NCBI GenBank assembly: GCA_011391185.1 | Contig: JAABRB010000006.1 | Span: 1-28,713, forward strand | Source of the DNA: Betaproteobacteria bacterium | GTDB lineage: Bacteria > Pseudomonadota > Gammaproteobacteria > Burkholderiales > SG8-39 | Length of the DNA stretch: 28,713 nt | Reading direction: 5' to 3' | Shown: piece after piece, positions 8,509 to 16,339 of the stretch | Layout of the letters: each line of letters starts with the position of its first letter | Numbering within the stretch: position 1 is the first letter of the stretch | Notes under the pieces: model-generated | What the model was told of the DNA's origin: nothing | Seen by the model: the letters and a program-made list of their open reading frames with translations, nothing else | Databases searched by the model: none | Made by a program: the position numbers and the translations under genes

Positions 8509-9324
8509 GTGGAAGGAGTGCGGGGGTCGCCGGAGTCGTCCCGGCACAACGCGGTTGCCGCGAACGAGCATCGTCCGCGATCCGGCCGCCGCCGCTTCCT
8601 CCTCGCCGCCCTTGCGGTCCTCGCCTCCCTCGTCGGGTGCGCGCGCGAGATTCGCATTCCCGGCCCGGCACCGACGACCGGCCACCGGCAGCCTCCTCAG
8701 CCACGCGAAATCCAGCCGTCCGATTTTGCGAAGTCGGACATCGACAGCGCAGTCGAGATTCACCTGCAGGAGAGTCTCGCCTCGGTCCGTCTGCTGACCG
8801 ACAAGCTCTATCGGCGCAATCCACGCGAGTGGCGGCGCGGGGGCCACGCAAGCCGCGACGCGGCCGTGAATCGCGCGTTCGACCCGAAGTTCGCCTGGCG
8901 ATTTCCGGAGCTTGGCAACGCCCGCGGCACCGATGCGCTCCAGCTCGCGTTCCGGCCCGAGTTCGGCGGCGACCGCGTATTCGCATTCGGCGTCGGTCTC
9001 GGCAGCATGATCCTCCAGGCGTACGGCGATCAGACCGAGTTCCTCCTGCTCGACCGGGTCGATCCGCAGAAGCTCTACAATGCGGCGCGCAACGTCGAAG
9101 TCGCCGCATGGAAGCTCGCGATCACTCGCGACACGGACGGCCAGCTCCTGCTGCTTTCGAATGAAATCGGCGCGGACGGCGTGCAGAACCTGAGCTTCGA
9201 GCGCGAAATCGGCAAGCTGATCGCCTACCAGGACACGATGGCGCGCGTGATCGCCGAGCGGACCAACCGGACGATCCGCTTCGTCGTGCAAGGGGTCGCC
9301 CTGAAGGTCTTCCTGCCGCTATAG
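8509..9324 (+). CDS. Conserved hypothetical lipoprotein
   Basis: The 271-residue product begins with a basic segment containing RSGRRRFLL (about residues 25-32), a hydrophobic stretch, and a lipobox ending LVGC with Cys44. It is therefore probably lipidated, and the RRRFLL pattern would also fit Tat export. The mature part has no domain I can name; it is rich in charged residues and includes a block around FGVGLGSMILQAYGDQTEFLLLDRVDPQKLYNAARN. The start is GTG at 8509 with GGAG about 6 bases before it; the long 25-residue leader before the arginines makes a later start possible. Its stop codon TAG (9322-9324) is also the first three bases of the MITE-like element downstream. Confidence 0.8.
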   Translation: MEGVRGSPESSRHNAVAANEHRPRSGRRRFLLAALAVLASLVGCAREIRIPGPAPTTGHRQPPQPREIQPSDFAKSDIDSAVEIHLQESLASVRLLTDKLYRRNPREWRRGGHASRDAAVNRAFDPKFAWRFPELGNARGTDALQLAFRPEFGGDRVFAFGVGLGSMILQAYGDQTEFLLLDRVDPQKLYNAARNVEVAAWKLAITRDTDGQLLLLSNEIGADGVQNLSFEREIGKLIAYQDTMARVIAERTNRTIRFVVQGVALKVFLPL

Positions 9325-9536
9325 TGTCCCGAATCAGGGATTCGTTGAACAAGTTCTCAGGTAGAACTGCCCGATCCATGATCGACGAGTACGCCGAAGG
9401 CAAGCGAAAACCGCTCGGTTCGGCGTCAGGCTAGGCGCGCGACGCAGCCAAGACTGGCCGTCTTGGCAAGGAGCGGAACGACGCCTGGCGGCGAACCGGG
9501 CGGTTTTCTGCGGCGAATTTCTGATTCGGGACACTA
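9322..9536. mobile_element. 215-bp MITE-like element with 23-bp terminal inverted repeats
   Basis: The ends are TAGTGTCCCGAATCAG (9322-9337) and its exact reverse complement at 9521-9536. The match extends to 23 bp with two mismatches (9322-9344 with 9514-9536). Inside is a second imperfect inverted repeat (9407-9431 with 9483-9507, 22 of 25 matching) and a central perfect 8-bp hairpin (9447-9454 with 9460-9467). No transposase is encoded. A flanking TA on both sides is compatible with a TA target duplication. It fills the convergent gap between the lipoprotein and the nucleotidase genes. The parent transposon family is not identified. Confidence 0.75.
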
Positions 9537-9543
9537 GCGCCCC

Positions 9544-10173
9544 CTATTCGCGCCCCTGCCAGCGTGCGAGCGAGGCTATGACCAGCTGCTCGACGTCTTC
9601 CCACGAGGACGCTCGTGGCGGCGGAAGATGTCGATTCGTGGAGTTCACGACGATGATCGTCTCATGTCCCTCGCTGCGCAGCGCCTCGATGTTGTCCGGA
9701 CTGTCCTCGACGTAGAGATCGGCGCCGACCGCGGCCTTATCGCGCATGAAGCACAGGTCCCAGTATGGAATGCCGTGGTGCTCCAGCCATTCGATGGTCT
9801 GCTGAACGGCCTCCTGGTGAAACCAGGGAATGTAGAGCCGGTGGGTGATGATTCGAATGCGGATGTTACGCGCGGAGAGCCGGCGCAGCGCCGCGGGTGC
9901 CCCGGCCACGGGAGGAAGGCTCTTGAAGAGCCCGCGCTGCTTCACGGCAAATCGGTGCAGTGCATCGTAGCCGCCGCAGCGATCGAGCTTCCACTCCGGA
10001 AAACCGTAGGTCACCTCCTCGGTCAACGTGTCGACCGGCACGCCGAGCCACTCGGCGGCGATCGGCCGAAGGCCCTTCATGAAGTCCGCAACCACGCCGT
10101 CGAGATCAACAGCCAGGACAAATCGGCGCGCCGTGCGCGCGCCGCGTTCATTGTCGATTAACGTGAGGCTCAT
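9544..10173 (-). CDS. HAD-like 5'(3')-deoxyribonucleotidase (NT5C-type)
   Basis: A 209-residue HAD-superfamily phosphatase. Motif I is VDLDGVVADF with nucleophile Asp23 and acid/base Asp25. Motif II is IITHR (about residues 108-112). Motif III/IV is RDKAAVGADLYVEDSPDN (about 143-160), with the lysine and the acidic pair. This arrangement is that of the NT5C nucleotidase family, which dephosphorylates deoxynucleoside monophosphates, although many bacterial members are uncharacterised. The ATG at 10173 has only a weak ribosome site but gives the standard distance to motif I. It lies 31 bp downstream of the HdeD-like gene on the same strand, so the two may be co-transcribed. Confidence 0.85.
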   Translation of the reverse strand: MSLTLIDNERGARTARRFVLAVDLDGVVADFMKGLRPIAAEWLGVPVDTLTEEVTYGFPEWKLDRCGGYDALHRFAVKQRGLFKSLPPVAGAPAALRRLSARNIRIRIITHRLYIPWFHQEAVQQTIEWLEHHGIPYWDLCFMRDKAAVGADLYVEDSPDNIEALRSEGHETIIVVNSTNRHLPPPRASSWEDVEQLVIASLARWQGRE

Positions 10174-10204
10174 GCAAGCCGGGGCGCGTCGAGACCGCGC
10201 TCGA

Positions 10205-10807
10205 TCAAGCCGGCGCTCCGCGCCCCAACTCTTTCACTGCGCGTCGGCCCACGAGCGCCATGAGCACGCACGACCAGCCATTGATGATCAGCTCGATTGC
10301 GACGATAAGCCCGATCACCCACAAGCCGCTCACCGGCCAATTCGAAAGGACCATCAGACCGAGCAGGATCGAGAGCATCGCGCCGAGCAGCAGCCATCCC
10401 CAGCCCGGCGCGCCCCTTACCTGGAACGCCATGACCGCGCGAAAGACTCCCGAGGCGACCAGCATGGCCGCCACGACGAGCGTGAGCGCGACCGACCCGC
10501 CCACGGGGTCGCCGACCAGGATGATGCCGCCGACGAGATAGAGCAGAGCGATCAGCACATGCCAGAACGTGCCCATCCAGCCGGAGTGCTTGAACGCATC
10601 GAAGAGCTGGACGACGCCGCCCACCAGCAGCAGTGCCCCGAAGAAGATCACCGACACGATGGACAACATGGCCGTCATGCCGAGACCGATCGTCCCCAGA
10701 ATGATCGAGATGATGCCCAGCGCCAGCAGCCACCCCCAGCCTTTCGCGATCGCCGCGGCAATCAGGCCGACCTGCGCCTTTTGCTCGGCAGAGAGATTGT
10801 CAGCCAT
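10205..10807 (-). CDS. HdeD-like (DUF308) six-helix membrane protein
   Basis: A 200-residue integral membrane protein with about six hydrophobic helices arranged as three hairpins. It starts GWGWLLALGIISIILG, which is the characteristic opening of the HdeD/DUF308 family, and the same GWGWLLLGAMLSILLG pattern recurs in the second half, showing the internal duplication. E. coli HdeD contributes to acid resistance; here the role is only inferred. The ATG at 10807 is chosen because a perfect AGGAGG lies about 7 bases upstream; the frame is open back to 10858. A promoter-like TGCTATACT lies at 10904-10912. The nucleotidase gene follows closely. Confidence 0.88.
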   Translation of the reverse strand: MADNLSAEQKAQVGLIAAAIAKGWGWLLALGIISIILGTIGLGMTAMLSIVSVIFFGALLLVGGVVQLFDAFKHSGWMGTFWHVLIALLYLVGGIILVGDPVGGSVALTLVVAAMLVASGVFRAVMAFQVRGAPGWGWLLLGAMLSILLGLMVLSNWPVSGLWVIGLIVAIELIINGWSCVLMALVGRRAVKELGRGAPA

Positions 10808-10903
10808 CTGCGGCCTCCTTTTGTCACATTTCGGCGCGAAAATTCCCGCGCGGTGCAAAAACTTCGGCGCGCAAAACCGAACGCGATCAGTACAGTCGCG
10901 ACG

Positions 10904-10912
10904 AGTATAGCA
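10904..10912 (-). promoter_or_regulatory. Extended -10 promoter element of the hdeD-like gene
   Basis: On the minus strand the sequence reads TGCTATACT, an extended -10 element with one mismatch to TATAAT. It lies about 100 bases upstream of the start at 10807. The leader contains two near-identical segments, TTCGGCGCGAAAA (10830-10842) and TTCGGCGCGCAAAA (10863-10876), which could be operator half-sites. Confidence 0.5.
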
Positions 10913-10939
10913 GCGGGCCTCGGCAGGACAGACGACGGG

Positions 10940-12217
10940 TCAGGAAATCACGGCGCGATCGCCGACTGCCGGCAGCTCGACGACGAAGCAGCTGCCGCCG
11001 CCCTCACGGCCCTCGCAGCGCACTTCGCCGGCGTGGCGCCGGGCGATCTGCCGCGCCAGTGCGAGCCCGAGCCCCACGCCGCCATCGCGCTCGCTGGCAC
11101 CGGGCATTCGGTGGAAGGGTTCGAATATCCGCTCGCGCTCGGTTTCCGGCACCCCGGGGCCGCGGTCGCAGACGCGCGCCTCCACGCGGGCATCGCCGAT
11201 CCGGCGCACCGTGACGTCGATCGGCGATCCGGCACCGTGGCGTCGCGCATTCTCGAGGAGATTTCGCAGCAACCTGCGCAGCAGGCGCGGCTCGCCGTGC
11301 AGTGTGACCGGATCGCCCTGTGCCTCGGCGCCGATCCGCGCGCATTCTTCTGCGGCCAGGGCGAGAAGATCCACCTCCTCGGCGGCGGTTTGCTCGTCGA
11401 GCGCATCGAGCCGGCTGGAGAGCAGAATCTCGTCGATCAACGCGTCGAGCTCGGCGATGTCGTGCTCGATTTCCGCCCGCAGCTTCGAATCTCGACCCTC
11501 GGAGGGCATGCCGATCGCCATGCGAATGCGCGCAAGCGGCGAACGCAACTCGTGCGAAGCGTTTGCGAGCAGCTTCTTGTGTGCTGCCACGAGCGCCTCG
11601 ATCCGGCCAGCCGCGCGGTTGAACGTCTCCGCGAGCGCGGCGACTTCGTCGCGACCTTCGACCGGGACTCTTGCCGAAAAGTCGCCGGCGCCGAGCGCAT
11701 CGACGCCGGCCTTGAGCCGTTCGAGCCGTCGGGTCAGTCGCCGCACGACCGGGTAGGCGCCCACCGCCACGCCGAGCGCGAGCAGTGCCAATGTGGCGGT
11801 GAGCCCGACGAGGGGCGGGCGCGGACCACGGTGCAAGCGCGCCACCAACCAGCGTCCATCCGGCAACTGCAGGCTCCATGCCGGCGGCCCTCTTCCGCTC
11901 AACCAACCGTGGGCCGGGTCCGTAGCACTCGGCGCAGGCAACGCGCGGCCGAGGCGGGCGAGCGGCATGCCGTCCGCGCCGTACAGCGCGATGTCGTGGC
12001 GGAGCTTGCCGGCAATGCGGTCCAGCGCCGCCTGGTGCGCCTCGCGTGACGCATCGGCTGGCGGCAGCGCCGCATGGATCAGCTCCGACACGGCCTCGCG
12101 CGTGCTGGCCGTCCAGCGCGACTCGCCGAACAGGCGCCACGCAATCCCGGCAAGCAGCGCGAACGCGAGGAGCGCCACCACGACCGTCAGGAAAATCTGG
12201 ACGTACAGCCGTCTCAT
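10940..12217 (-). CDS. Sensor histidine kinase, CpxA-like
   Basis: A 425-residue inner-membrane kinase. Helix 1 spans about residues 6-28, a periplasmic sensor loop of roughly 105 residues follows, and helix 2 spans about 135-157. A HAMP linker covers about 158-210, then the dimerisation domain with the phospho-accepting His222 in NASHELRSPLARIRMA. The ATPase domain has the N box LLRNLLENARRHG, the G1 box DRGPGVPE, an F box around IFEPFHRMP, and the G2 box GGVGLGLALA. Its start overlaps the stop of the regulator gene by 4 bp (ATGA at 12214-12217), so the pair is translationally coupled. It should phosphorylate that regulator. The order chaperone, regulator, kinase matches cpxP-cpxR-cpxA logic. 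Confidence 0.94.
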   Translation of the reverse strand: MRRLYVQIFLTVVVALLAFALLAGIAWRLFGESRWTASTREAVSELIHAALPPADASREAHQAALDRIAGKLRHDIALYGADGMPLARLGRALPAPSATDPAHGWLSGRGPPAWSLQLPDGRWLVARLHRGPRPPLVGLTATLALLALGVAVGAYPVVRRLTRRLERLKAGVDALGAGDFSARVPVEGRDEVAALAETFNRAAGRIEALVAAHKKLLANASHELRSPLARIRMAIGMPSEGRDSKLRAEIEHDIAELDALIDEILLSSRLDALDEQTAAEEVDLLALAAEECARIGAEAQGDPVTLHGEPRLLRRLLRNLLENARRHGAGSPIDVTVRRIGDARVEARVCDRGPGVPETERERIFEPFHRMPGASERDGGVGLGLALARQIARRHAGEVRCEGREGGGSCFVVELPAVGDRAVIS

Positions 12218-12909
12218 GCGGTCTCGTCCTGACTCTTCGCGAACACGTAGCCCGCGCCGCGCACGGTGATGATCCGTCGCGGGCGTTTCGGATCGTCCTC
12301 GATTGCGGCGCGGACACGCGAGATGTGCACGTCGATGGATCGATCGAACGCCTCGAGCTGCTCGCCCTTGACGAGATCCATCAGCTCGTCGCGCGACATC
12401 ACGCGTCCGGGCCGCTCGGCGAGCGCGACGAGTAGCGCGAACTGATAGCTCGTGAGCGAGCGCTCTTCACCATCGAGCCGCACCGCGCGCGCGCCGCGAT
12501 CGATCTCGAGGCGTCCGAACTGCAGAATGTTGGCCGCCCGGCCCGGCACGCGCCGGCGCAGCACGGCACGCAGCCGCGCGAGCAACTCGCGCGGGTCGAA
12601 AGGTTTCGGGAGGTAGTCGTCGGCGCCAAGCTCGAGTCCCACGATTCGATCGGTCGCGTCGCCACGCGCGGTCAGCATCAGGATCGGCAGATCGGATCCC
12701 GCGCGCACCGCGCGGCAGACTTCGAGTCCGTCCATGTCGGGCAGCATGAGGTCGAGCAGCAAAGCGTCGAACGCCTCGTGCCTGAGGCGTTCGAGCCCCT
12801 CCCCGGCGGTCCCGCAGACGGTAATGCGAAAGCCGGACGCGCCGAGGTACTCGCTCACCATGCCCGATAGGCGCGTGTCGTCCTCGATCATCAGAATGCG
12901 GTCGGCCAC
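12214..12909 (-). CDS. OmpR/PhoB-type response regulator, CpxR-like
   Basis: A 231-residue two-domain regulator. The receiver (about 1-118) has the acidic pair Asp10-Asp11, phosphoacceptor Asp53 in LLLDLMLP, Thr80 in MLTA, and Lys102 in YLPKPF. The winged-helix domain (about 130-228) contains EAFDRSIDVHISRVRAAIEDDPKRPRRIITVRGAGYVF. The AFDRSIDVHIS stretch and the ELGADDYLPKPF segment closely resemble E. coli CpxR. The start is GTG at 12909, giving VADRILMIEDD, with GGGGGA 5 bases upstream; the frame remains open further upstream but that part is not receiver sequence. It lies between the Spy-like gene and the kinase gene, all on the minus strand. Confidence 0.94.
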   Translation of the reverse strand: MADRILMIEDDTRLSGMVSEYLGASGFRITVCGTAGEGLERLRHEAFDALLLDLMLPDMDGLEVCRAVRAGSDLPILMLTARGDATDRIVGLELGADDYLPKPFDPRELLARLRAVLRRRVPGRAANILQFGRLEIDRGARAVRLDGEERSLTSYQFALLVALAERPGRVMSRDELMDLVKGEQLEAFDRSIDVHISRVRAAIEDDPKRPRRIITVRGAGYVFAKSQDETA

Positions 12910-13030
12910 TGGTGTCCCCCGTCCACGAGGATAACCCGGCACTCGCGGATACAGACGATCGCGGGCGGGACGGTCCGGGGCGCGGTATTCCACGCCTCGC
13001 TCCGCCCACCGCGCGACCTGCCCCGCGCGC

Positions 13031-13570
13031 TCAGCGCGGTCCGCGGTGCCGGGAGAACTTCTCCGCGAGCGCGGCACGCTGCTCGGCCGTGAGCACTTCG
13101 GCGACGTCGGCGATGCCCTGGGTGAGGCGTTGCGACGCGGCGTCGGCAAGCTTCAGCTTCTCAGCTCGAAACGTTTCGATCGCGGCCCGATCGACCGTGG
13201 GCTGAGTGAGGATCGCGATCGCTTCGCGCCGCGCCTCGAAGCGCTGCGCGCGCAGCGGCTGCATTTCCTTCATCGTCGCGGTGACGATCGCGTTGATGCG
13301 GGATTTCTGGTCCGCGCTGACCTCGATGCCGTCCAGCATATGCTCGATCATCAGGTCCACGCGCTTGGCCTGGAGCTCGGGCGACATTTCGTGCTGGCCA
13401 TGCCAGCTGCCCCGCCCGCCCCCCGGGCCACCATGCGCGAAGACCGCTGCGCCGAGCCCCGTCAGTGCTGCGCCAACCACCGCGACGATGCCGGCGCGCT
13501 TCCAGAAGCGGCGGCGGCCGGGCGTGCCCGGGTCGGGTTGATTGGCATTGTTCCGGCGTTCCTGTTCCAT
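13031..13570 (-). CDS. Spy/CpxP-like periplasmic protein (LTxxQ family)
   Basis: A 179-residue exported helical protein. The N-terminus holds GRRRFWKRAG (about 18-27) and a hydrophobic stretch ending AAVFAHGG; the RR-x-F-W-K pattern could direct Tat export. The mature part resembles Spy/CpxP: the second LTxxQ motif is intact in VLTAEQRAAL (about 158-167), while the first position reads VSADQ instead of LTxxQ. Such proteins are envelope chaperones or negative-feedback partners of Cpx kinases. A good ribosome site (AGGAG) precedes the ATG at 13570. It is the first gene of a minus-strand unit with the regulator and kinase genes, and a CpxR-type box lies about 100 bp upstream. Confidence 0.88.
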   Translation of the reverse strand: MEQERRNNANQPDPGTPGRRRFWKRAGIVAVVGAALTGLGAAVFAHGGPGGGRGSWHGQHEMSPELQAKRVDLMIEHMLDGIEVSADQKSRINAIVTATMKEMQPLRAQRFEARREAIAILTQPTVDRAAIETFRAEKLKLADAASQRLTQGIADVAEVLTAEQRAALAEKFSRHRGPR

Positions 13571-13668
13571 TGATTTCTCCTTGCCTGAGGTTGAAGGTCG
13601 CTCGACGGCTTGCGATGCGTCGACGGCGCCATGATGGCAAGGGTCGGTTGCGCGACCTTCTCGGCAGC

Positions 13669-13683
13669 GTAAAGATGTGTAAA
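13669..13683 (-). promoter_or_regulatory. CpxR-type binding site (GTAAA-N5-GTAAA)
   Basis: GTAAAGATGTGTAAA is an exact match to the E. coli CpxR consensus GTAAA-N5-GTAAA. It sits in the divergent gap between the Spy-like gene (start 13570) and the transglutaminase-like gene (start 13809), roughly 100 bp from the first. Given the CpxR-like regulator encoded in the same unit, autoregulation is likely; control of the divergent gene is also possible. Confidence 0.65.
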
Positions 13684-13808
13684 GGCGCGCGCGCCGCCAG
13701 GTGGGAGCAATCCCTTGCCGATCGCGTGCGCGACGCTAGCCGGACCGAGCGCGATTGGGGTACCTTCGGCAGGATCCCGCACATTACGGACCGGAAAGCC
13801 GGAGAGAG

Positions 13809-14510
13809 ATGAGACGTTTCGCCCGCGCCGAGGACCTGGGTCTCACGAAAGGCGAGTTCGCCGTACTGCGGCGGCTCGACACTCCGGAGAAGATCCAGAA
13901 ATTCCTGAACGACCGCATCGCGCAGAACCACGAGCTGCATGGCGACACGGCGCTCTCCGTGCGCAGCGTCCTCGAGAAGCGTCACGCGCATTGCGTCGAA
14001 GGCGCAATGCTCGCGGCGTGCGCGCTCTGGGTCCACGGCGAGTCGCCGCTGGTCATCTACCTCTCGGCGGTGCGCGACTTCGATCATGTGATCACGCTCT
14101 TTCGCCGCAACGGATGCTGGGGCGCGATCTCGAAGACCAACCACGCGCCCTTGCGGTACCGGGACCCGGTATACCGATCCCTGCGCGAGCTCGCCATGTC
14201 GTATCTCCACGAGTACACCAACCGGCGCGGCCAGAAGACGCTGCGCAGCTATTCGCGCTCGTTCGACATGCGGCGCATCGACCCGAAGCACTGGGTGACG
14301 AACCCGAAGAACTGCTGGCACGTGGTGGAGCAGCTGCTCGAAACACGACACTACCCGCTGATCAACCGCCGTCAGGAAACGGGTCTGCTGGTCTGCGAAC
14401 GATTCGTGCGTGAAAGCTACGACCAACCCCAGTACCCTCACCCCGGCAAGCACGGGCGGGAAGCGGGCGCGACCGAAAAGGGTCGGGCGCGCAGGTCAGT
14501 CAACAAATAG
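13809..14510 (+). CDS. Transglutaminase-like superfamily hypothetical protein
   Basis: A 233-residue protein with no signal peptide. The core around RHAHCVEGAMLAACALW (Cys62) followed about 30 residues later by VRDFDHVITLF (His93) and then NGCWGAISKTNH resembles the cysteine-histidine active site of transglutaminase-like or cysteine-protease folds. The block YRDPVYRSLRELAMSYLHEYTN is conserved in related hypothetical proteins as I recall them. The C-terminal 40 residues are basic and low in complexity. The ATG at 13809 follows GGAGAGAG closely; the frame is open to 13755. It lies 57 bp upstream of the nitrile hydratase genes on the same strand, but a functional link is not evident. Confidence 0.75.
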   Translation: MRRFARAEDLGLTKGEFAVLRRLDTPEKIQKFLNDRIAQNHELHGDTALSVRSVLEKRHAHCVEGAMLAACALWVHGESPLVIYLSAVRDFDHVITLFRRNGCWGAISKTNHAPLRYRDPVYRSLRELAMSYLHEYTNRRGQKTLRSYSRSFDMRRIDPKHWVTNPKNCWHVVEQLLETRHYPLINRRQETGLLVCERFVRESYDQPQYPHPGKHGREAGATEKGRARRSVNK

Positions 14511-14567
14511 ACAGGCCCCGCCGGTCGGGATCACAATTTCATCCTTGTCCCGCGACGGGAGGGCGGC

Positions 14568-15215
14568 ATGAGCGGCGCACACGATCATCACGACCACGAC
14601 CACGACCACGACAATGGTTCGCACTTTACCGACACCGAGTTGCGCGTCAAGGCGCTCGAATCGCTGCTCGTGGACAAGGGACTGGTCGACCCTCCGGCGC
14701 TCGACGCGCTCATCGACACCTACGAGACGAAAGTCGGTCCGCGCAACGGTGCCCGCGTCGTCGCGAAAGCCTGGACCGACCCCGCGTTCCGGGAATGGCT
14801 GCTGCGCGATGCCACCGCCGCCATCGCAAGCTTCGGCTACACGGGCCGGCAGGGCGAGGACATGATCGCGCTCGAAAACACGCGCACGGTACACAACCTC
14901 GTCGTATGCACCCTGTGCTCGTGCTATCCCTGGCCGGTCCTCGGGCTGCCGCCGGTCTGGTACAAGTCGGCGCCGTATCGCTCGCGCGCGGTGATCGACC
15001 CACGCGGTGTCATGCAGGAGTTCGGCCTGGACGTCGGCGCGGACGTCGAGGTGCGGGTCTGGGATTCGACCGCCGAGGTGCGCTATCTCGTGCTGCCCGA
15101 GCGACCCGCTGGGACCGAGGGCTGGACCGAGGATGAGCTCGCGGCGCTCGTCTCCCGCGACGCGATGATCGGCGTGGCGCGCGTTGCGGCGCCGTCCGGC
15201 GAGCGCGCGCGATGA
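14568..15215 (+). CDS. Nitrile hydratase alpha subunit, cobalt type
   Basis: A 215-residue subunit of the enzyme that hydrates nitriles to amides in the cytoplasm. The metal-binding motif is [11 protein letters not shown] with Cys114, Cys117, Ser118 and Cys119; threonine at the second position (CTLCSC) is the signature of cobalt rather than iron enzymes. Two of these cysteines are normally oxidised to sulfinate and sulfenate. The family segment [26 protein letters not shown] follows. The N-terminus has an unusual His/Asp stretch (residues 5-15, [11 protein letters not shown]) that may bind metal. GGGAGGG gives a good ribosome site. The stop overlaps the beta-subunit start by 4 bp. Confidence 0.96.
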   Translation: MSGAHDHHDHDHDHDNGSHFTDTELRVKALESLLVDKGLVDPPALDALIDTYETKVGPRNGARVVAKAWTDPAFREWLLRDATAAIASFGYTGRQGEDMIALENTRTVHNLVVCTLCSCYPWPVLGLPPVWYKSAPYRSRAVIDPRGVMQEFGLDVGADVEVRVWDSTAEVRYLVLPERPAGTEGWTEDELAALVSRDAMIGVARVAAPSGERAR

Positions 15216-15895
15216 ACGGCGTGCACGACATGGGCGGGATGCACGGACTGGGCCCGGTGGAGATCGAACCGGACGAACCGTGGTTTCACCACGAGTGGGA
15301 GCGGCACGCGCTCGCGCTGACGCTCGCGACCGGCTTTCTCGGCGAGTGGAACATCGACATGAGCCGCCATGCGCGCGAGCGCATGCCGGGCGCCGAGTAT
15401 CTCGCCACGACCTACTACGAGAAGTGGCTGTGGGGCCTCGAGCGGTTGCTCGTCGAGCGGGGCCTCGTACCGCAGGCCGAGCTCGATGCGCGGCTGCGTG
15501 ACGCCGCCGCGCCGGTCAAGCACACGGGCCATCCGCGTGTACTCACCGCAGGAAATGTCGAGCCGCTGCTGAAGCAAGGCGGGACGGCGCGGGTGAACGA
15601 GGGGGGGATCGAAAATGCGCCGGCGCGCTTCGCCCCCGGAGACCGGGTCGTCGCGCGCAATATCAACCCGACCGGCCACACCCGCCTGCCGCGTTACGCG
15701 CGCGGCCGCGCGGGCATCGTCGACCGCGATCACGGCGTCTTCGTCTTCGCGGATTCGCATGCGATGGGTCGAGGCCCGCAGCCGCAGCACCTCTACAGCG
15801 TCCGCTTTGCCGCACGCGCGCTGTGGGGCCCCGAGGCGGGAGAACGCGACGCCGTGTACGTGGATCTGTGGGACGCCCACCTCGACGCCGCGTGA
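15212..15895 (+). CDS. Nitrile hydratase beta subunit
   Basis: A 227-residue partner of the alpha subunit. It opens with the family N-terminus [30 protein letters not shown], and the C-terminal half is the SH3-like barrel beginning [31 protein letters not shown] and ending DLWDAHLD. The conserved arginines that contact the oxidised cysteines of alpha lie in this type of protein. Start and stop both overlap neighbours by 4 bp (ATGA at 15212 and GTGA at 15892), so all three genes are translationally coupled. The heterodimer is expected to be complete. Confidence 0.96.
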   Translation: MNGVHDMGGMHGLGPVEIEPDEPWFHHEWERHALALTLATGFLGEWNIDMSRHARERMPGAEYLATTYYEKWLWGLERLLVERGLVPQAELDARLRDAAAPVKHTGHPRVLTAGNVEPLLKQGGTARVNEGGIENAPARFAPGDRVVARNINPTGHTRLPRYARGRAGIVDRDHGVFVFADSHAMGRGPQPQHLYSVRFAARALWGPEAGERDAVYVDLWDAHLDAA

Positions 15896-16254
15896 CGCCA
15901 TCCGCGCGCCAGATTGACGACCTGCCGGATGTCCCGCGCGACGCGGACGGGCCGGTGTTTCGCGCGCCGTGGGAAGCGCAGGCGTTCGGCTTGACCCTCG
16001 CGCTGCACGAGCGCGGACTGTTCACATGGCGCGAGTGGACCGACGCGCTCACCGTGGAGATCAAGGCGGCTCCCGCAACGGACGACGGGACGCGGTATTA
16101 CGAGTACTGGTTGGCCGCCCTGGAAACGCTTGCCGCCGCGAAAGATCTCGTTTCCATCGCCGAGATGCTGCAACGCAAGAACGACTGGGACGCGGCGGCG
16201 CGCGCGACCCCGCATGGCAAACCGATCGAGCTCAGGAACCGATCGGCGCGCTGA
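15892..16254 (+). CDS. Nitrile hydratase activator/accessory protein (P14K-like)
   Basis: A 120-residue protein related to the nitrile hydratase beta N-terminus and to the small maturation factors (P14K/NhlE type) that deliver cobalt and swap the alpha subunit. It contains DADGPVFRAPWEAQAFGLTLALHERGLFTWREW and YYEYWLAALETLAAAK, which are hallmarks of this family. The start is GTG at 15892, overlapping the beta stop as GTGA. This supports the cobalt type suggested by the alpha motif. The following aminotransferase starts 85 bp downstream, after a TAACAT-like -10 at 16298-16303. Confidence 0.9.
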   Translation: MTPSARQIDDLPDVPRDADGPVFRAPWEAQAFGLTLALHERGLFTWREWTDALTVEIKAAPATDDGTRYYEYWLAALETLAAAKDLVSIAEMLQRKNDWDAAARATPHGKPIELRNRSAR

Positions 16255-16339
16255 GGTCGCCGTGCAGTGCGTCATTGCGGGCCCGCCAGGGAAGCCCTAA
16301 CATGGGTCGAACCCGCGCACGTGCGCGCCGGAGCCACCC

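Noticed and set aside
9334..9534. A 66-codon minus-strand frame inside the first MITE-like element as a transposase fragment
   Set aside because: The translation shows no transposase motif, and the region is structured by nested inverted repeats instead.
10028..12049. 673-codon plus-strand open frame across the hdeD-like and kinase genes
   Set aside because: Composition is low-complexity and rich in Arg, Gln and His, as expected for an antisense frame. The minus-strand hdeD-like and kinase genes have full domain signatures.
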